Part shown: one piece after another, positions 36,411 to 47,489 of the stretch
Numbering within the stretch: the first letter of the stretch is position 1
Layout of the letters: the number at the start of each line of letters is the position of its first letter
The notes under the pieces: model-generated
Databases searched by the model: none
The model's input: only the letters and a program-made list of their open reading frames with translations
What the model was told of the DNA's origin: nothing
Translations under genes and position numbers: made by a program
NCBI GenBank assembly: GCA_035649395.1
Contig: DASRJR010000215.1
Location: 1-64,000, forward strand
Length of the DNA: 64,000 nucleotides
Direction of reading: 5' to 3'
Origin: Gp6-AA40 sp035649395
Lineage (GTDB): Bacteria; Acidobacteriota; Vicinamibacteria; Vicinamibacterales; UBA2999

Positions 36411-37085
36411 ATGTCCTACATCGACGTCGCGGGCCTGAACAAGTCATACCAGGTGGGTTCGCAGCGGCTGCACATCCTGCGCGACCTCGACTTGCACGTC
36501 GATCACGGCGAGATGGTGGCTATCGTTGGGGCGTCCGGAGTGGGGAAGAGCACACTGCTGCACCTGCTCGGCGGTCTCGATCGCGCCGACTCCGGAAGGA
36601 TTCACCTGGCGGATACCGACCTCGCGGCTCTGGATGATGGCGCGCTGGTGCAGTTCCGCAATCGCAACGTCGGCTTCGTGTTTCAGTTTCACCATCTGCT
36701 GTCGGAGTTCGACGCGACCGAGAACGTCGAGATGCCGATGCGCATCGCCCGGCGCTCGCTTGGCGAGTCGCGGCGGCGCGCCACCGAGCTGCTGACCCGT
36801 GTCTCGCTCGCAGATCGACTCGATCATCGGCCGAGCATGATGTCGGGCGGCGAGCAGCAGCGGGTCGCCGTGGCGCGCGCGCTGGCGATGAGCCCGGCGA
36901 TCCTGTTGGCCGACGAGCCCACCGGCGATCTCGACGAGCGCACGGCCGACTCGCTCCACGATCTGCTGCGAGGCATGCACACCGAGTCAGGCCTCACGTC
37001 CGTGATCGCGACGCACAACCCGCGGCTCGCGGCCGCCTGCGATCGCGTGCTGCGGATGGAGCAAGGGCAGCTCCATCCGGCATAG
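36411..37085 (+). CDS. lolD: Lipoprotein-releasing ABC transporter ATPase
   Basis: ATP-hydrolysing subunit that drives lipoprotein release. The 224-residue product has Walker A GASGVGKST, the Q-loop in FQFHHLLSEFDATENVEMPM, the ABC signature MSGGEQQRVAVARAL, Walker B ILLADEPTGDLD and the H-loop in VIATHNPRLA. The FHHLL...ENV segment is typical of the LolD/MacB group. It is in an operon with lolC. Confidence 0.93.
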   Translation: MSYIDVAGLNKSYQVGSQRLHILRDLDLHVDHGEMVAIVGASGVGKSTLLHLLGGLDRADSGRIHLADTDLAALDDGALVQFRNRNVGFVFQFHHLLSEFDATENVEMPMRIARRSLGESRRRATELLTRVSLADRLDHRPSMMSGGEQQRVAVARALAMSPAILLADEPTGDLDERTADSLHDLLRGMHTESGLTSVIATHNPRLAAACDRVLRMEQGQLHPA

Positions 37086-37113
37086 GAACGCTCACTGACG
37101 TTGCTTGGAGCGG

Positions 37114-39033
37114 CTAATTGGTTTGAGTCGCTCCCGTCGCCCAATCCCAATGGCGCGTGGCCCGCTGCATCGTGTTATCGACGTCCTCGTCGAGTAGAAA
37201 TCGCTGTTTCACGAGATCGACTGCCGCGGCGCGAATGCGCTGCAAGTAGTCCTCACGACCCTTGTAGCGTTCCGCGATCGACGGACGAGGATCATGCTTC
37301 AGCTCGCGCTCGGCGCGCGTGCGCGGGAACGGCATATACGAGCCGAGCAGCGCGTAGATCGTCGACGGGTTGCCGATGCGTTCGGCGCGGAAGTTCCAGC
37401 CGGTGGTCGTCGCCAACGGGACCGCGACTTCCGGAACACGGATGCCCGCCAGCTCGTTGCCGTCGGGATCGACCTGCGGCACGAGGAAGGGGAGCGCCGC
37501 GAACTTTCCGTTCAGCATCTGACCGGGACCCTCGATCGTGCGCGGGTCGCTGATACCGGGAAGCTCGGGGAAGCGCACCGCGTTGACGGCGACCAGCGTC
37601 TGATCGCGCAGTCGCGGATGGCGGCTGTCGGGTGGTTTCGTCGCGGCGGTCACCCACTGGTGCGCCGCTCGCAGCAGCGCCCGCATGACGTTGCCTTGCG
37701 GCGACGGATTCGGCAGCGCCTGGCCGTTACCGCCCGATGGCGGGAACGCCGCCTCGCCGTGCTGTGTCCCCGTGAGCAGGTAGATGCGCACGTTCTCCGG
37801 TACCTCGGCGTCCCGCTTGCCGTCGATCGTCGTGTGCGTCAGTGCGGCCGCGCGGCCCTGGCCCCAGTACTCCACTGACGTGTCGGTGTAGATCACCTTC
37901 GGCTGCTGATCGGGTCGGTAGGCGACGAGGATGCCGTCGCGCTGGCCGCTGGCATCGCGCTGCTCGAGGTCAGTGAACGGGAACTGCGTGGCGGGAAACG
38001 ACGAATAACCCGGAGCTGCGAAGCGTTCGTTGAAGGAGCCGAGGCCGCCGCCGGCGATGTGTGGCCACACGAGATCGAACACGCGACGGTCGCGTTCGTC
38101 CACGTTGAAACCGTCGTGCAGGAACTGGCGGAGGAAGCGCCCGCTCTGCGAGGCGCCGAAGATGTAGGCATAGCGGCCTTTCACCGGCAGATCGGTGCGG
38201 TGAATGAACGCTGACGCCGCATCTCGCGTGGCGGCAAGACCGACCCCGGCTACGCGGGCGCCGGTCGCAGGGTAGTTGATCTCGTACACGCGACCTGGCT
38301 CGAAGCCGCCGTCGAGATGAATCTGGGGCCGGCCGTTGGCGGTGACGACCTGCCACTTGTCGCGCGCGATCGCCGCCGGCGTTCCCCAGAACCGATCGCG
38401 AACGGTGAGGGTCGCGGACGGATCGGTGCTGTTGACCGCCAGGTACCCCGGCAGATCGGCCGGCGTGACATCGTTCTGACGCCCGTCGGGAATGAACGAG
38501 AAGCGCATGCGGCCCTGCACGTCGGCTGCCGGCGCGTCGACGCGAACCAACGGCGGCGTCACGTCGAACTGCCAGCCGACCCACACGAGGGTGTAGCCCT
38601 CGCGCATGAGGAAGCCGTCGCCGAAATCCGCCGGCGCGGTTGGATCCGTACTGCCACCGGCGCGGTTGAAACGCCCGAGCAGCCCCTTGCGGCCACGATT
38701 GGCGATCTCGAAGAGCAGGACGCCGTTGCCGCGACCGGCATCGACTGGCTGCAGTACATAGAGATCGGCCGTGAAGTGAACACGACCATCCGCACTGCGT
38801 GGCGCCTTGTCGAGATCGGCGATGCGTGTGTTGTGGCGATCGGCTGGATCGAGCGAGAACTCGATCGTGCCGGTGAGCTTCTCGTACGCTCCGGTGCTCC
38901 CGAACGTCTGGCCATTTGCCACCGGCGTCCGCGCGACGATCGTGACCTTTGAGACTTCCGCGCGCGCGCCGAGCGGTGCCAGCACGATCACCGTGGCGAG
39001 CAGAACCAGGAGCGGGTGACGTGTGAAGGTCAT
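37114..39033 (-). CDS. Secreted alpha/beta-hydrolase-domain protein
   Basis: The 639-residue product has a signal peptide (PLLVLLATVIVLAPLGARA). The large domain contains a nucleophile-elbow-like GASQSGRFLRQFLHDGF (a GxSxS variant), VWPHIAGGG, and a late His-containing stretch (LTGTQHGEAAF). This matches the architecture I know as alpha/beta hydrolase domain (PF20091-like) secreted proteins of acidobacteria. The substrate is unknown; an ester is plausible. The N-terminal part (VTIVARTPVANGQTFGSTGAYEKLTG) is a beta domain typical of the family. Confidence 0.75.
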   Translation of the reverse strand: MTFTRHPLLVLLATVIVLAPLGARAEVSKVTIVARTPVANGQTFGSTGAYEKLTGTIEFSLDPADRHNTRIADLDKAPRSADGRVHFTADLYVLQPVDAGRGNGVLLFEIANRGRKGLLGRFNRAGGSTDPTAPADFGDGFLMREGYTLVWVGWQFDVTPPLVRVDAPAADVQGRMRFSFIPDGRQNDVTPADLPGYLAVNSTDPSATLTVRDRFWGTPAAIARDKWQVVTANGRPQIHLDGGFEPGRVYEINYPATGARVAGVGLAATRDAASAFIHRTDLPVKGRYAYIFGASQSGRFLRQFLHDGFNVDERDRRVFDLVWPHIAGGGLGSFNERFAAPGYSSFPATQFPFTDLEQRDASGQRDGILVAYRPDQQPKVIYTDTSVEYWGQGRAAALTHTTIDGKRDAEVPENVRIYLLTGTQHGEAAFPPSGGNGQALPNPSPQGNVMRALLRAAHQWVTAATKPPDSRHPRLRDQTLVAVNAVRFPELPGISDPRTIEGPGQMLNGKFAALPFLVPQVDPDGNELAGIRVPEVAVPLATTTGWNFRAERIGNPSTIYALLGSYMPFPRTRAERELKHDPRPSIAERYKGREDYLQRIRAAAVDLVKQRFLLDEDVDNTMQRATRHWDWATGATQTN

Positions 39034-39117
39034 GTTGGTGTCTCCTCGTCAACGAGAACGGCGTTGCCTTTTTCGGATCACTGACGCCGCGCCGTCTTCG
39101 TTAGGCTCGGCGGGCGC

Positions 39118-40002
39118 TCATTTCAACCCAGCCAGTTCGAACACGGTCTTCGCCATGATCGAGTTGTCGTCGTTGCCACGCCCAGCCGCCATCGTGGCGT
39201 GCAGAAGCTGTTGGACCACAGCGGTCACCGGCGCCGGCGTCTCGTGCTCCGCGAGCGTCGAGATGACATTACGCATGTCCTTCGCGAACAAGTGCGTGTA
39301 GAACCCCGGCTTGTAGGTGTTCTTGAGTGCGCGGTCGCCGTGGATCTCGAGCACACGGCTCTGCGCGAATCCTCCGAGCAACGCCTCACGAACTTTCTCC
39401 GCGTCGACGCCGGCCTTGCGCGCCAGTGCCAACGCTTCCGCCACGACCGCGAGCGTACCGCCGATCACCATCTGATTACACAGCTTGCAGAGTTGTCCCG
39501 CGCCCGACTCGCCGATGTAAACGACCTTCTCGGGATTCCCCATCACGTCGAGGATCGGCTTGATGCGCGCGAACGCGTCGGCGTCGCCGCCCACCATGAT
39601 CGACAGCGTGCCATTGATCGCGCCGATCTCACCACCGCTGACCGGCGCGTCGAGCATCGTTGCTCCCAGCTGTGCCGCTTGGGAGGCGAGGCGGCGCGCG
39701 ACGATCGGCGCGATGCTGCTCATGTCGATGACGATCGTCCCGGGTTGGACCGCCGTGAACACGCCCTGCGGTCCATCGAGCACGAGCTCGACGTCCGGAG
39801 AGTCGGGAACCATCGTGATGATGCGAGTCGCGCCACGTGCGACGTCCGCGGGAGTGATCGCCCGTTGGGCTCCTGACGCCACGAGATCATCGACAGGACC
39901 CTGACTGCGGCTGTTGACGATCAGTTTGTAACCGGCCTTCAGTAGATTCTTCGCCATCGGGCGGCCCATTAGTCCGAGCCCGATGAATCCAATAGTCTCC
40001 AT
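39118..40002 (-). CDS. NAD-binding beta-hydroxyacid dehydrogenase (tartronate semialdehyde reductase-like)
   Basis: Reduces a small semialdehyde or oxidises a beta-hydroxyacid with NAD(P). The 294-residue product has the N-terminal signature IGFIGLGLMGRPMAKNLLKAGY, the substrate-binding segment DAPVSGGEIGAINGTLSIMVGG, the catalytic-Lys segment GAGQLCKLCNQMVIGG and KDMRNVIS. GarR and 3-hydroxyisobutyrate dehydrogenases share these; Lys in LCKLCNQ is the usual catalytic residue. I chose ATG 40002 as the family start; a frame extending 22 codons further reads non-homologous sequence. Confidence 0.88.
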   Translation of the reverse strand: METIGFIGLGLMGRPMAKNLLKAGYKLIVNSRSQGPVDDLVASGAQRAITPADVARGATRIITMVPDSPDVELVLDGPQGVFTAVQPGTIVIDMSSIAPIVARRLASQAAQLGATMLDAPVSGGEIGAINGTLSIMVGGDADAFARIKPILDVMGNPEKVVYIGESGAGQLCKLCNQMVIGGTLAVVAEALALARKAGVDAEKVREALLGGFAQSRVLEIHGDRALKNTYKPGFYTHLFAKDMRNVISTLAEHETPAPVTAVVQQLLHATMAAGRGNDDNSIMAKTVFELAGLK

Positions 40003-40105
40003 AGACAGCGAAGTATAGTCACCGAAACATGGATCTCGAATCCAGATCTCCGGACGCTGCACGCGCATCCCTGATTCCCGATCGTTGACTCCCGCAGGTC
40101 ACACC

Positions 40106-40399
40106 ATGCACATCGTCTTGGTCCAGGTGACCGTTCGACCGGACATGCTCGCCGAGTTTGAGCGGGCTTTACTCCACAACGCCCGCGAATCCGTGGCCCA
40201 TGACGCTGGCTGCCTGCGCTTCGATGTCAGTCAGCACGTCGACGATCCGACACGCTGGGTGCTCTACGAGGTGTACGCCACCCCGGCGGCACACGCGTTG
40301 CACCGCGAATCGTCACATTTCCTGGCGTACGACGCCGTGGCGGCGCGTGCGGTGACCGGGAAGACGGTTGCGAAGTGGGTCGGTCGGCACATCACGTAA
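40106..40399 (+). CDS. ABM-family (antibiotic biosynthesis monooxygenase-like) protein
   Basis: The 97-residue single-domain product has the ferredoxin-like ABM pattern: HIVLVQVTVRPDMLAEFERALLHNARESVAHDAGCLRFDVSQ, then WVLYEVYATPAAHALHRESSHFLAY. Relatives act as quinol monooxygenases or, in LsrG, on AI-2; the substrate here is unknown. I chose ATG 40106 since the seven upstream codons belong to a GATTCCC-type repeat. It is followed by the structured intergenic region before clpC. Confidence 0.78.
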   Translation: MHIVLVQVTVRPDMLAEFERALLHNARESVAHDAGCLRFDVSQHVDDPTRWVLYEVYATPAAHALHRESSHFLAYDAVAARAVTGKTVAKWVGRHIT

Positions 40400-40421
40400 A
40401 CGGTCGCATGGTGTGACCGGT

Positions 40422-40558
40422 AGATGCCGATATGTAAAGTGAGCGTCGAAGTAGCTGGGAGCCCCGGAAGGGAAAACGGCGTCGAAGAGATCAGGGGGTG
40501 ACGTCGCAGGCATCTGCCCCAAGCAGGCGGCGAAACCTAACTAGACGTGGGACTTAGG
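40422..40558 (+). other. Structured non-coding stretch, possible small RNA or leader
   Basis: The roughly 250 bases between the ABM gene and clpC contain no convincing gene. AGATGCC (40422-40428) is complementary to GGCATCT (40509-40515). Within this, GCGTCGAAG occurs twice (near 40443 and 40480). CCTAA (40536-40540) pairs with TTAGG (40554-40558). The region lies upstream of the clpC promoter, so it would have to be its own transcript or a 3' extension of the ABM mRNA. I could not match it to a known riboswitch. Confidence 0.35.
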
Positions 40559-40570
40559 CGTGACGAGGCA

Positions 40571-40599
40571 TTGGTGTCACCGAAGCTTTGCCTTATAAT
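40571..40599 (+). promoter_or_regulatory. clpC promoter with overlapping dyad
   Basis: TTGGTG (40571-40576) and a perfect TATAAT (40594-40599) are separated by 17 bases; the start of transcription would be near 40606, leaving a leader of about 45 bases. GTGAC (40560-40564) and GTCAC (40576-40580) form a dyad over the -35. TGAG (40608-40611) and CTCA (40623-40626) form another just downstream, reminiscent of a loose HspR-type (TGAG...CTCA) arrangement. Confidence 0.65.
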
Positions 40600-40650
40600 G
40601 CTATCAATGAGGTGCTGACTCCCTCAGCCCTCTAACCCTAGGCAGGCCGG

Positions 40651-43086
<2,436 letters not shown>

Positions 43087-43101
43087 TCAGCGGACGTGTA
43101 G

Positions 43102-43126
43102 GCCGGGCCTTGTTGTGAGGCCCGGC
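43102..43126 (+). repeat. Intergenic hairpin of the GTAG family (copy 7, enlarged loop)
   Basis: GCCGGGCCT, loop TGTTGTG, AGGCCCGGC: a perfect 9-bp stem after clpC, preceded by GTGTAG. The loop is seven bases and not TTNA, so it is a variant member. No T-run follows. Confidence 0.7.
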
Positions 43127-43231
43127 GTCGCAGCGTTCGAATCAGCTCCGTCCTCCCCCGGCACATCCCCGGCCAATCCCTCGCCTCGCACGTCCTAAAT
43201 CCAGTAAGCTAAGGTATTTCCGCTGCGTGCA

Positions 43232-46126
43232 TTGATGATGAAGATCCTTTTCCGACTGTTACTTGCGTCGGTACTCGCGGGGGCGGCTCCAGCCGTGGCG
43301 ATGGCGCAGGCAGCGCCGGCGCCGGCGCCCCAGAATCCGGCCAATCAACCGCAAGCCGCAGAACCGGTCGCCATCGACAAGACGGCGTGCGGCACCGAAG
43401 TCGGAGCCCCCAGGGCCCTCCCGCCGGCAGGCTCTCCGCCCTTCGTCTGGATTTGGGAGCCCTGTTTCGCCAGCCAGGGCGGCACGCCAACGATCGAGAG
43501 CGACACGTATCTCTACTGGACCAAGATTAAGGATCTCGTCAGCAAGCCGTCCGAAGGCATCTTCGTCAGCTACGACGACAAGGTCGAGGACACGATGCGG
43601 GCGGATTTCAAGTCGCTGTGGGCGACCAACTTCCTCGACGACCTCAAGATTGAAAAGACCGAGCACACGTTCCCGAACGGGACCGTCGGCGTGATGATCG
43701 TCTACCACATGGAGGAGCGCGAGCGGGTCAAGATCGTCGACTACCGCGATAGCAAAGGCGAGTCGATCAGCATCATCAAGCGCACCGACATCGATCAGAA
43801 GCTGCGCGACAAGAACATCGAGATGCGTCTCGACTCGTTCCTCGACGAGGGCGCCATTCGCCGGGTCAAGACGACGCTGAGAGAGCTGATGGCGGAGAAA
43901 GGATTCACCAACGCCGAGATCGGCCATAAGGTCACGCCGGTTGCCGGCGGTCCCAAGCTGGTGAACGTGACGTTCTCGGTCGGCGAGGGTCCGAAGATCA
44001 AGATCCGCAGTGTCGACTTCGCCGGGAATCAGGCGATCAGCGATGGCAAGCTCCAGAAAAAAATGAAAGAGAACAAGCCGAAAGGCTTGCTGGGCTTCAT
44101 CACCGGTGGCGGCACCTACAAGGAGGCCGAATTCGAAGAGGACGCGGCGAAGGTCGTCGAGTATTACCAGAACCAGGGTTATCCGCAGGCGCGGGTTGGC
44201 AACCCCGAAATCAAGGTGGTGGAGGACTCGAAGGACGGCAAGTCACGGTGGGTGGAGCTGCGCATTCCGGTGACGGAAGGGCATCGCTACAAGATGGGCC
44301 AGCTGTCGTTCGAGGGAAACAAGCTGGTCCAAAGTCAGGGTCTGCGGACGCTGTATAAGATCGACCCCGACGAGTGGTACAACCGCAAGAAGCTGCAAGA
44401 CGGCAACAAGAAGGCGCAGGAAATCTACGGCAGCCGGGGTTACATGGAGTTCACTCCGTTCCCGGTGCTCAAGTTCAGCGACGACCCGAGCAATCCTGAG
44501 ACGATGCTCGCGGCGCTGGTGCCGGCCGCCCTGGCGACGGCGACGCCTGGCACCGATGCGCCGCGCGCCACGGCGAAGGCCGAGGCCAGCAAGACGCCGA
44601 GCGTCGACGTCATGATGCAGATCACCGAGGGGCCTCAGTACTTCGTCAACCGCATCACGTTCACCGGCAACACGACGACGCGCGATAACGTGATCCGACG
44701 CGAGATGCGCCTGGTCGAAGGCGGTGTCTTCGACACCGAAGCGCTCAAGTACAGCGTCCGTCGCTTGAATCAGCTCGGTTACTTCAAGGAGCTCAAGGGC
44801 AACGACAGCGACATGAAGGTCGACAAGACGCCGAACAAGGACAACAACGTCGACGTCACGCTCAAGTTCGAGGAGCAGAATCGCAATCAGCTGACGTTCG
44901 GCGCCGGCGTGTCACAGTACGAGGGCTTGTTCGGTCAGCTGTCGTTCCAGACGTCGAACTTCCTCGGACGCGGCGAGAGCCTGACCGTGTCGATGCAGGC
45001 GGGCGACCGCGCGCAGAACTATCAGCTCGCGTTCACCGAGCCGTTCCTGTTCGACCGCAACATCACCGGCGGCTTCGATGTCTATAAGCGGTCGCTGCAG
45101 TTCGTCGGCTACTACACGCAGAAATCAACGGGCGGCAACATGGTGGTCGGGTTCCCGGTCGCCGACTTCAGCCGCATGTTCTTCAACTACTCGTACGAGA
45201 CGATCAAGATCACCGACCTGAGCGAAGCGCTGATCGACACCTCATGTCTGCTGCGCCCGACCGGCTGCTCGGTGCTGTCGTCGGTCAGCAACCTGTCGGA
45301 GCTGACGCCGACGCAGCTGGAGGTGCTGCGCCGCAACCCGTTCATCTACGACTCATTGCTGATCGGTCAGGGCGGCTCGCGCACCATCAGCAAGATCACG
45401 CCGAGCTTCGTTCACAACACCGTCGACAATCCGATCTTCCCGAACACAGGGCGGCGCTTCACGGCCTCGATGGATCTCGCCGTGCTTGGTGGCAACACCC
45501 AGTTCTACAAGCCGTCGGGTGAGGCGATCTTCTTCAAGCGACATCTGCCGCGCACGTCGGTCGGGTTGCGAGCGCAGGTCCAGTACATCGCGCCGCTCGG
45601 CAACACCGAGTCGCTGCCGATCTTCGAGCGACTCTTCCTCGGCGGTGAGTACAGCGTTCGCGGCTACGACATCCGCTCGATCGGTCCGACCGTGCCCGGG
45701 TCGGTTGTCGTGCTCGGCGGCAACAAGAGCCTGCTGTTCAACGCCGAATACCTCATCTCGATCATGAGCCAGGTGCGTATCGTGCTGTTCTACGACGCCG
45801 GTCAGGTGCGTGACGTTGGACAGTCGTTTGGGTGGAAGGAAGATCTGACGGCGCTCGTCAGCCCGCCGCCCCCGGCCATCACCGATCCGTTCGCCGTGTC
45901 CTCGCTGGTCGATCCCAACGCACCAGGGGTCACCACGCAGGTCATCGGACAGACGAGCGCGTTCAAGACGTCAACCGGTGTCGAGCTGCGGTTCTTCATG
46001 CCGGTCCTGAACGTGCCGTTCCGATTGATCTACGCGTACAACCCGCAGCGCCTCGGCGTGCTCGACAACCGTTATCAGCCGGCGAAGCAGACGACGTTCC
46101 GCTTTGCGGTCGGCACCACGTTCTGA
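43232..46126 (+). CDS. bamA: Outer-membrane protein assembly factor BamA
   Basis: Central subunit that inserts beta-barrel proteins into the outer membrane. The 964-residue product has a signal peptide (LLLASVLAGAAPAVAMAQ), a Pro/Ala-rich start, POTRA repeats (for example KIRSVDFAGNQAISDGKLQKKM, YKMGQLSFEGNKLVQSQGLRTLY, FVNRITFTGNTTTRDNVIRREM), and a C-terminal barrel with the VRGY lid motif in GGEYSVRGYDIRSIGP and a terminal Phe. POTRA 4 carries an Ala/Thr-rich insert near residue 430. Three ATGs follow each other (43232, 43235, 43238). skp follows after a minus-strand gene. Confidence 0.94.
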   Translation: MMMKILFRLLLASVLAGAAPAVAMAQAAPAPAPQNPANQPQAAEPVAIDKTACGTEVGAPRALPPAGSPPFVWIWEPCFASQGGTPTIESDTYLYWTKIKDLVSKPSEGIFVSYDDKVEDTMRADFKSLWATNFLDDLKIEKTEHTFPNGTVGVMIVYHMEERERVKIVDYRDSKGESISIIKRTDIDQKLRDKNIEMRLDSFLDEGAIRRVKTTLRELMAEKGFTNAEIGHKVTPVAGGPKLVNVTFSVGEGPKIKIRSVDFAGNQAISDGKLQKKMKENKPKGLLGFITGGGTYKEAEFEEDAAKVVEYYQNQGYPQARVGNPEIKVVEDSKDGKSRWVELRIPVTEGHRYKMGQLSFEGNKLVQSQGLRTLYKIDPDEWYNRKKLQDGNKKAQEIYGSRGYMEFTPFPVLKFSDDPSNPETMLAALVPAALATATPGTDAPRATAKAEASKTPSVDVMMQITEGPQYFVNRITFTGNTTTRDNVIRREMRLVEGGVFDTEALKYSVRRLNQLGYFKELKGNDSDMKVDKTPNKDNNVDVTLKFEEQNRNQLTFGAGVSQYEGLFGQLSFQTSNFLGRGESLTVSMQAGDRAQNYQLAFTEPFLFDRNITGGFDVYKRSLQFVGYYTQKSTGGNMVVGFPVADFSRMFFNYSYETIKITDLSEALIDTSCLLRPTGCSVLSSVSNLSELTPTQLEVLRRNPFIYDSLLIGQGGSRTISKITPSFVHNTVDNPIFPNTGRRFTASMDLAVLGGNTQFYKPSGEAIFFKRHLPRTSVGLRAQVQYIAPLGNTESLPIFERLFLGGEYSVRGYDIRSIGPTVPGSVVVLGGNKSLLFNAEYLISIMSQVRIVLFYDAGQVRDVGQSFGWKEDLTALVSPPPPAITDPFAVSSLVDPNAPGVTTQVIGQTSAFKTSTGVELRFFMPVLNVPFRLIYAYNPQRLGVLDNRYQPAKQTTFRFAVGTTF

Positions 46127-46157
46127 CGATGTGAAAGGCTTGAGGCTCTGGGCTTTC

Positions 46158-46198
46158 GGCTCTCGGCTTGAGGGTTCTAGAGCCCGGAGCCGAGAGCC
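46158..46198. terminator. Bidirectional hairpin terminator
   Basis: GGCTCTCGGCT (46158-46168) pairs perfectly with AGCCGAGAGCC (46188-46198), with an inner GGGTTC / GAGCCC pairing. It lies between the convergent bamA and lipoprotein genes. No T-tract is obvious, so its efficiency is uncertain. Confidence 0.6.
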
Positions 46199-46200
46199 GT

Positions 46201-46617
46201 TCAGAAGTGCGTGAGTTCGATCGTGAAGACCGTCGGCGCGGTGAGGAAGCCGACGTCGTAGACGCGGGCACAGAACTGTCCGGTCTGCTGGGCGGTGCCG
46301 ACGACGGAGACGTTCAGCTTTGCCTGGTCATTCGCGATGATGATCTGACACGAGGCACCGTTCCAGGTGCCGATGCTCAGACCGATCGTGATGGTGTCGT
46401 CAGGCGCCAACGCGCTCAGTCTGGCGGTCACCGTTCCTGCGCGATTCGCGGTGAACGGAAACGTCCTGGCGCCGTTGACCGTCAGCGTCTCGCTGAGGTT
46501 CTCGGTCACGCTCACCGCGGAGGGCGGGGTCGGCGTCTCGACGGGATCACTGCCGCACGCAGCGATCGAAAGGGTGAGAAAGGCAAAAACGGCCCAAGAC
46601 AGTGTGGATCGCGGCAT
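46201..46617 (-). CDS. Putative lipoprotein, 138 aa
   Basis: The ATG at 46617 begins a lipoprotein signal (TLSWAVFAFLTLSIAAC) with the lipobox Cys followed by GSDP. A Pro/Thr-rich linker (VETPTPPSAVSV) and one compact beta-rich domain (FPFTANRAGTVTARLSALAPDDTITIGL, then NVSVVGTAQQTGQFCARVYD) follow. That domain resembles small pre-peptidase C-terminal-like or Ig-type beta sandwiches; this is inferred. The frame extends 25 codons upstream without a signal. It is inserted between bamA and skp, which are usually neighbours. Confidence 0.7.
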   Translation of the reverse strand: MPRSTLSWAVFAFLTLSIAACGSDPVETPTPPSAVSVTENLSETLTVNGARTFPFTANRAGTVTARLSALAPDDTITIGLSIGTWNGASCQIIIANDQAKLNVSVVGTAQQTGQFCARVYDVGFLTAPTVFTIELTHF

Positions 46618-46725
46618 CAGTCCGGCAGTCTCCTCGCGCAGGCAACGGGCAAGAACCATCTTACTTGGCGTCAGTTGGTCGAGTAAAATCATCGGAGTAC
46701 GTTCCAGCAGAAAGGACCTAGTGGA

Positions 46726-47430
46726 ATGAGAGTGTTTGCCATCGCTCTGGCGTTCGGCCTGACGGCCGTCGGCGCGTCGTATGCACAGGCGCCCGCGCCG
46801 GCCCCGGGAACGCAGAAGCCAGCGGCACCCACACCCGCGCCGGCCACACAGAAGCCGGCGGCACCAGCGCCCGCGCCGGGCACCCAGAAGCCAGCACCGG
46901 CCCCTGCGCCCGCGCCTTTAGCGAAGTTCCAGGACGGTTTCAAGTACGCCTACGTGCGTATGGACGTCATCGCCGCCCAATCGGCCGATGGCAGGGCAGC
47001 CGCGGACCGGCTCAAGGGTGAGCAGGAGAAGCGGCAACGCGACCTGCAGGACAAGAATAAGAACTTGCAGGCGATGCAGCAGAAGCTCGATCAGGGCGGC
47101 AGTGTGCTCAGCGACGCGGCACGCTCGCAGCTGCAGAGCGACATTGAGCGCACGCAGCGAGATCTCCAGCGCGCGAGCGAGGACGCGCAGGAAGAGCTGC
47201 AGAAGCTCGCGCAGCAGGTCGAGGACGACTTCACGCGCAAGGTCCTGCCGATGGTCGACAAGGTCGCCAAAGAAAAGCAGGTGCACTTCGTCTTCAACGC
47301 CGGACAGAGCGGTCTCGTCTGGGCCGACCCGGGGATGGACCTGACGAGCGACGTAATTGCCGCGATGAATTCGGGTGGCGGCGCCAAACCGGCAGCGCCC
47401 GCGCCCGCGCCCGCACCGCCGGCCAAGTAG
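46726..47430 (+). CDS. skp: Skp/OmpH-family periplasmic chaperone
   Basis: Holds unfolded outer-membrane proteins on the way to BamA. The 234-residue product has a signal peptide (VFAIALAFGLTAVGASYAQ), a low-complexity segment built from three copies of an APAPGTQKPA-like unit, and then the Skp core: FKYAYVRMDVIAAQSADGRAA, a long coiled coil (KGEQEKRQRDLQDKNKNLQ), and the C-terminal KEKQVHFVFNAGQSGLVWADPGMDLTSDVI. The Pro/Ala repeats at both ends are unusual for Skp. Followed by the fabZ-lpxA fusion in the classical skp-lpx order. Confidence 0.88.
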   Translation: MRVFAIALAFGLTAVGASYAQAPAPAPGTQKPAAPTPAPATQKPAAPAPAPGTQKPAPAPAPAPLAKFQDGFKYAYVRMDVIAAQSADGRAAADRLKGEQEKRQRDLQDKNKNLQAMQQKLDQGGSVLSDAARSQLQSDIERTQRDLQRASEDAQEELQKLAQQVEDDFTRKVLPMVDKVAKEKQVHFVFNAGQSGLVWADPGMDLTSDVIAAMNSGGGAKPAAPAPAPAPPAK

Positions 47431-47489
47431 CGCGATCGGATCATCCAGGCGTCGCGGCGCACGGCCCCGGAGCTGCGGCGCCTGGTCCG

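Noticed and set aside
40401..40558. A cobalamin, TPP, glycine or c-di-GMP riboswitch upstream of clpC
   Set aside because: None of the conserved boxes of those classes is present, and the segment lies upstream of the clpC promoter, so it could not control clpC as a leader.
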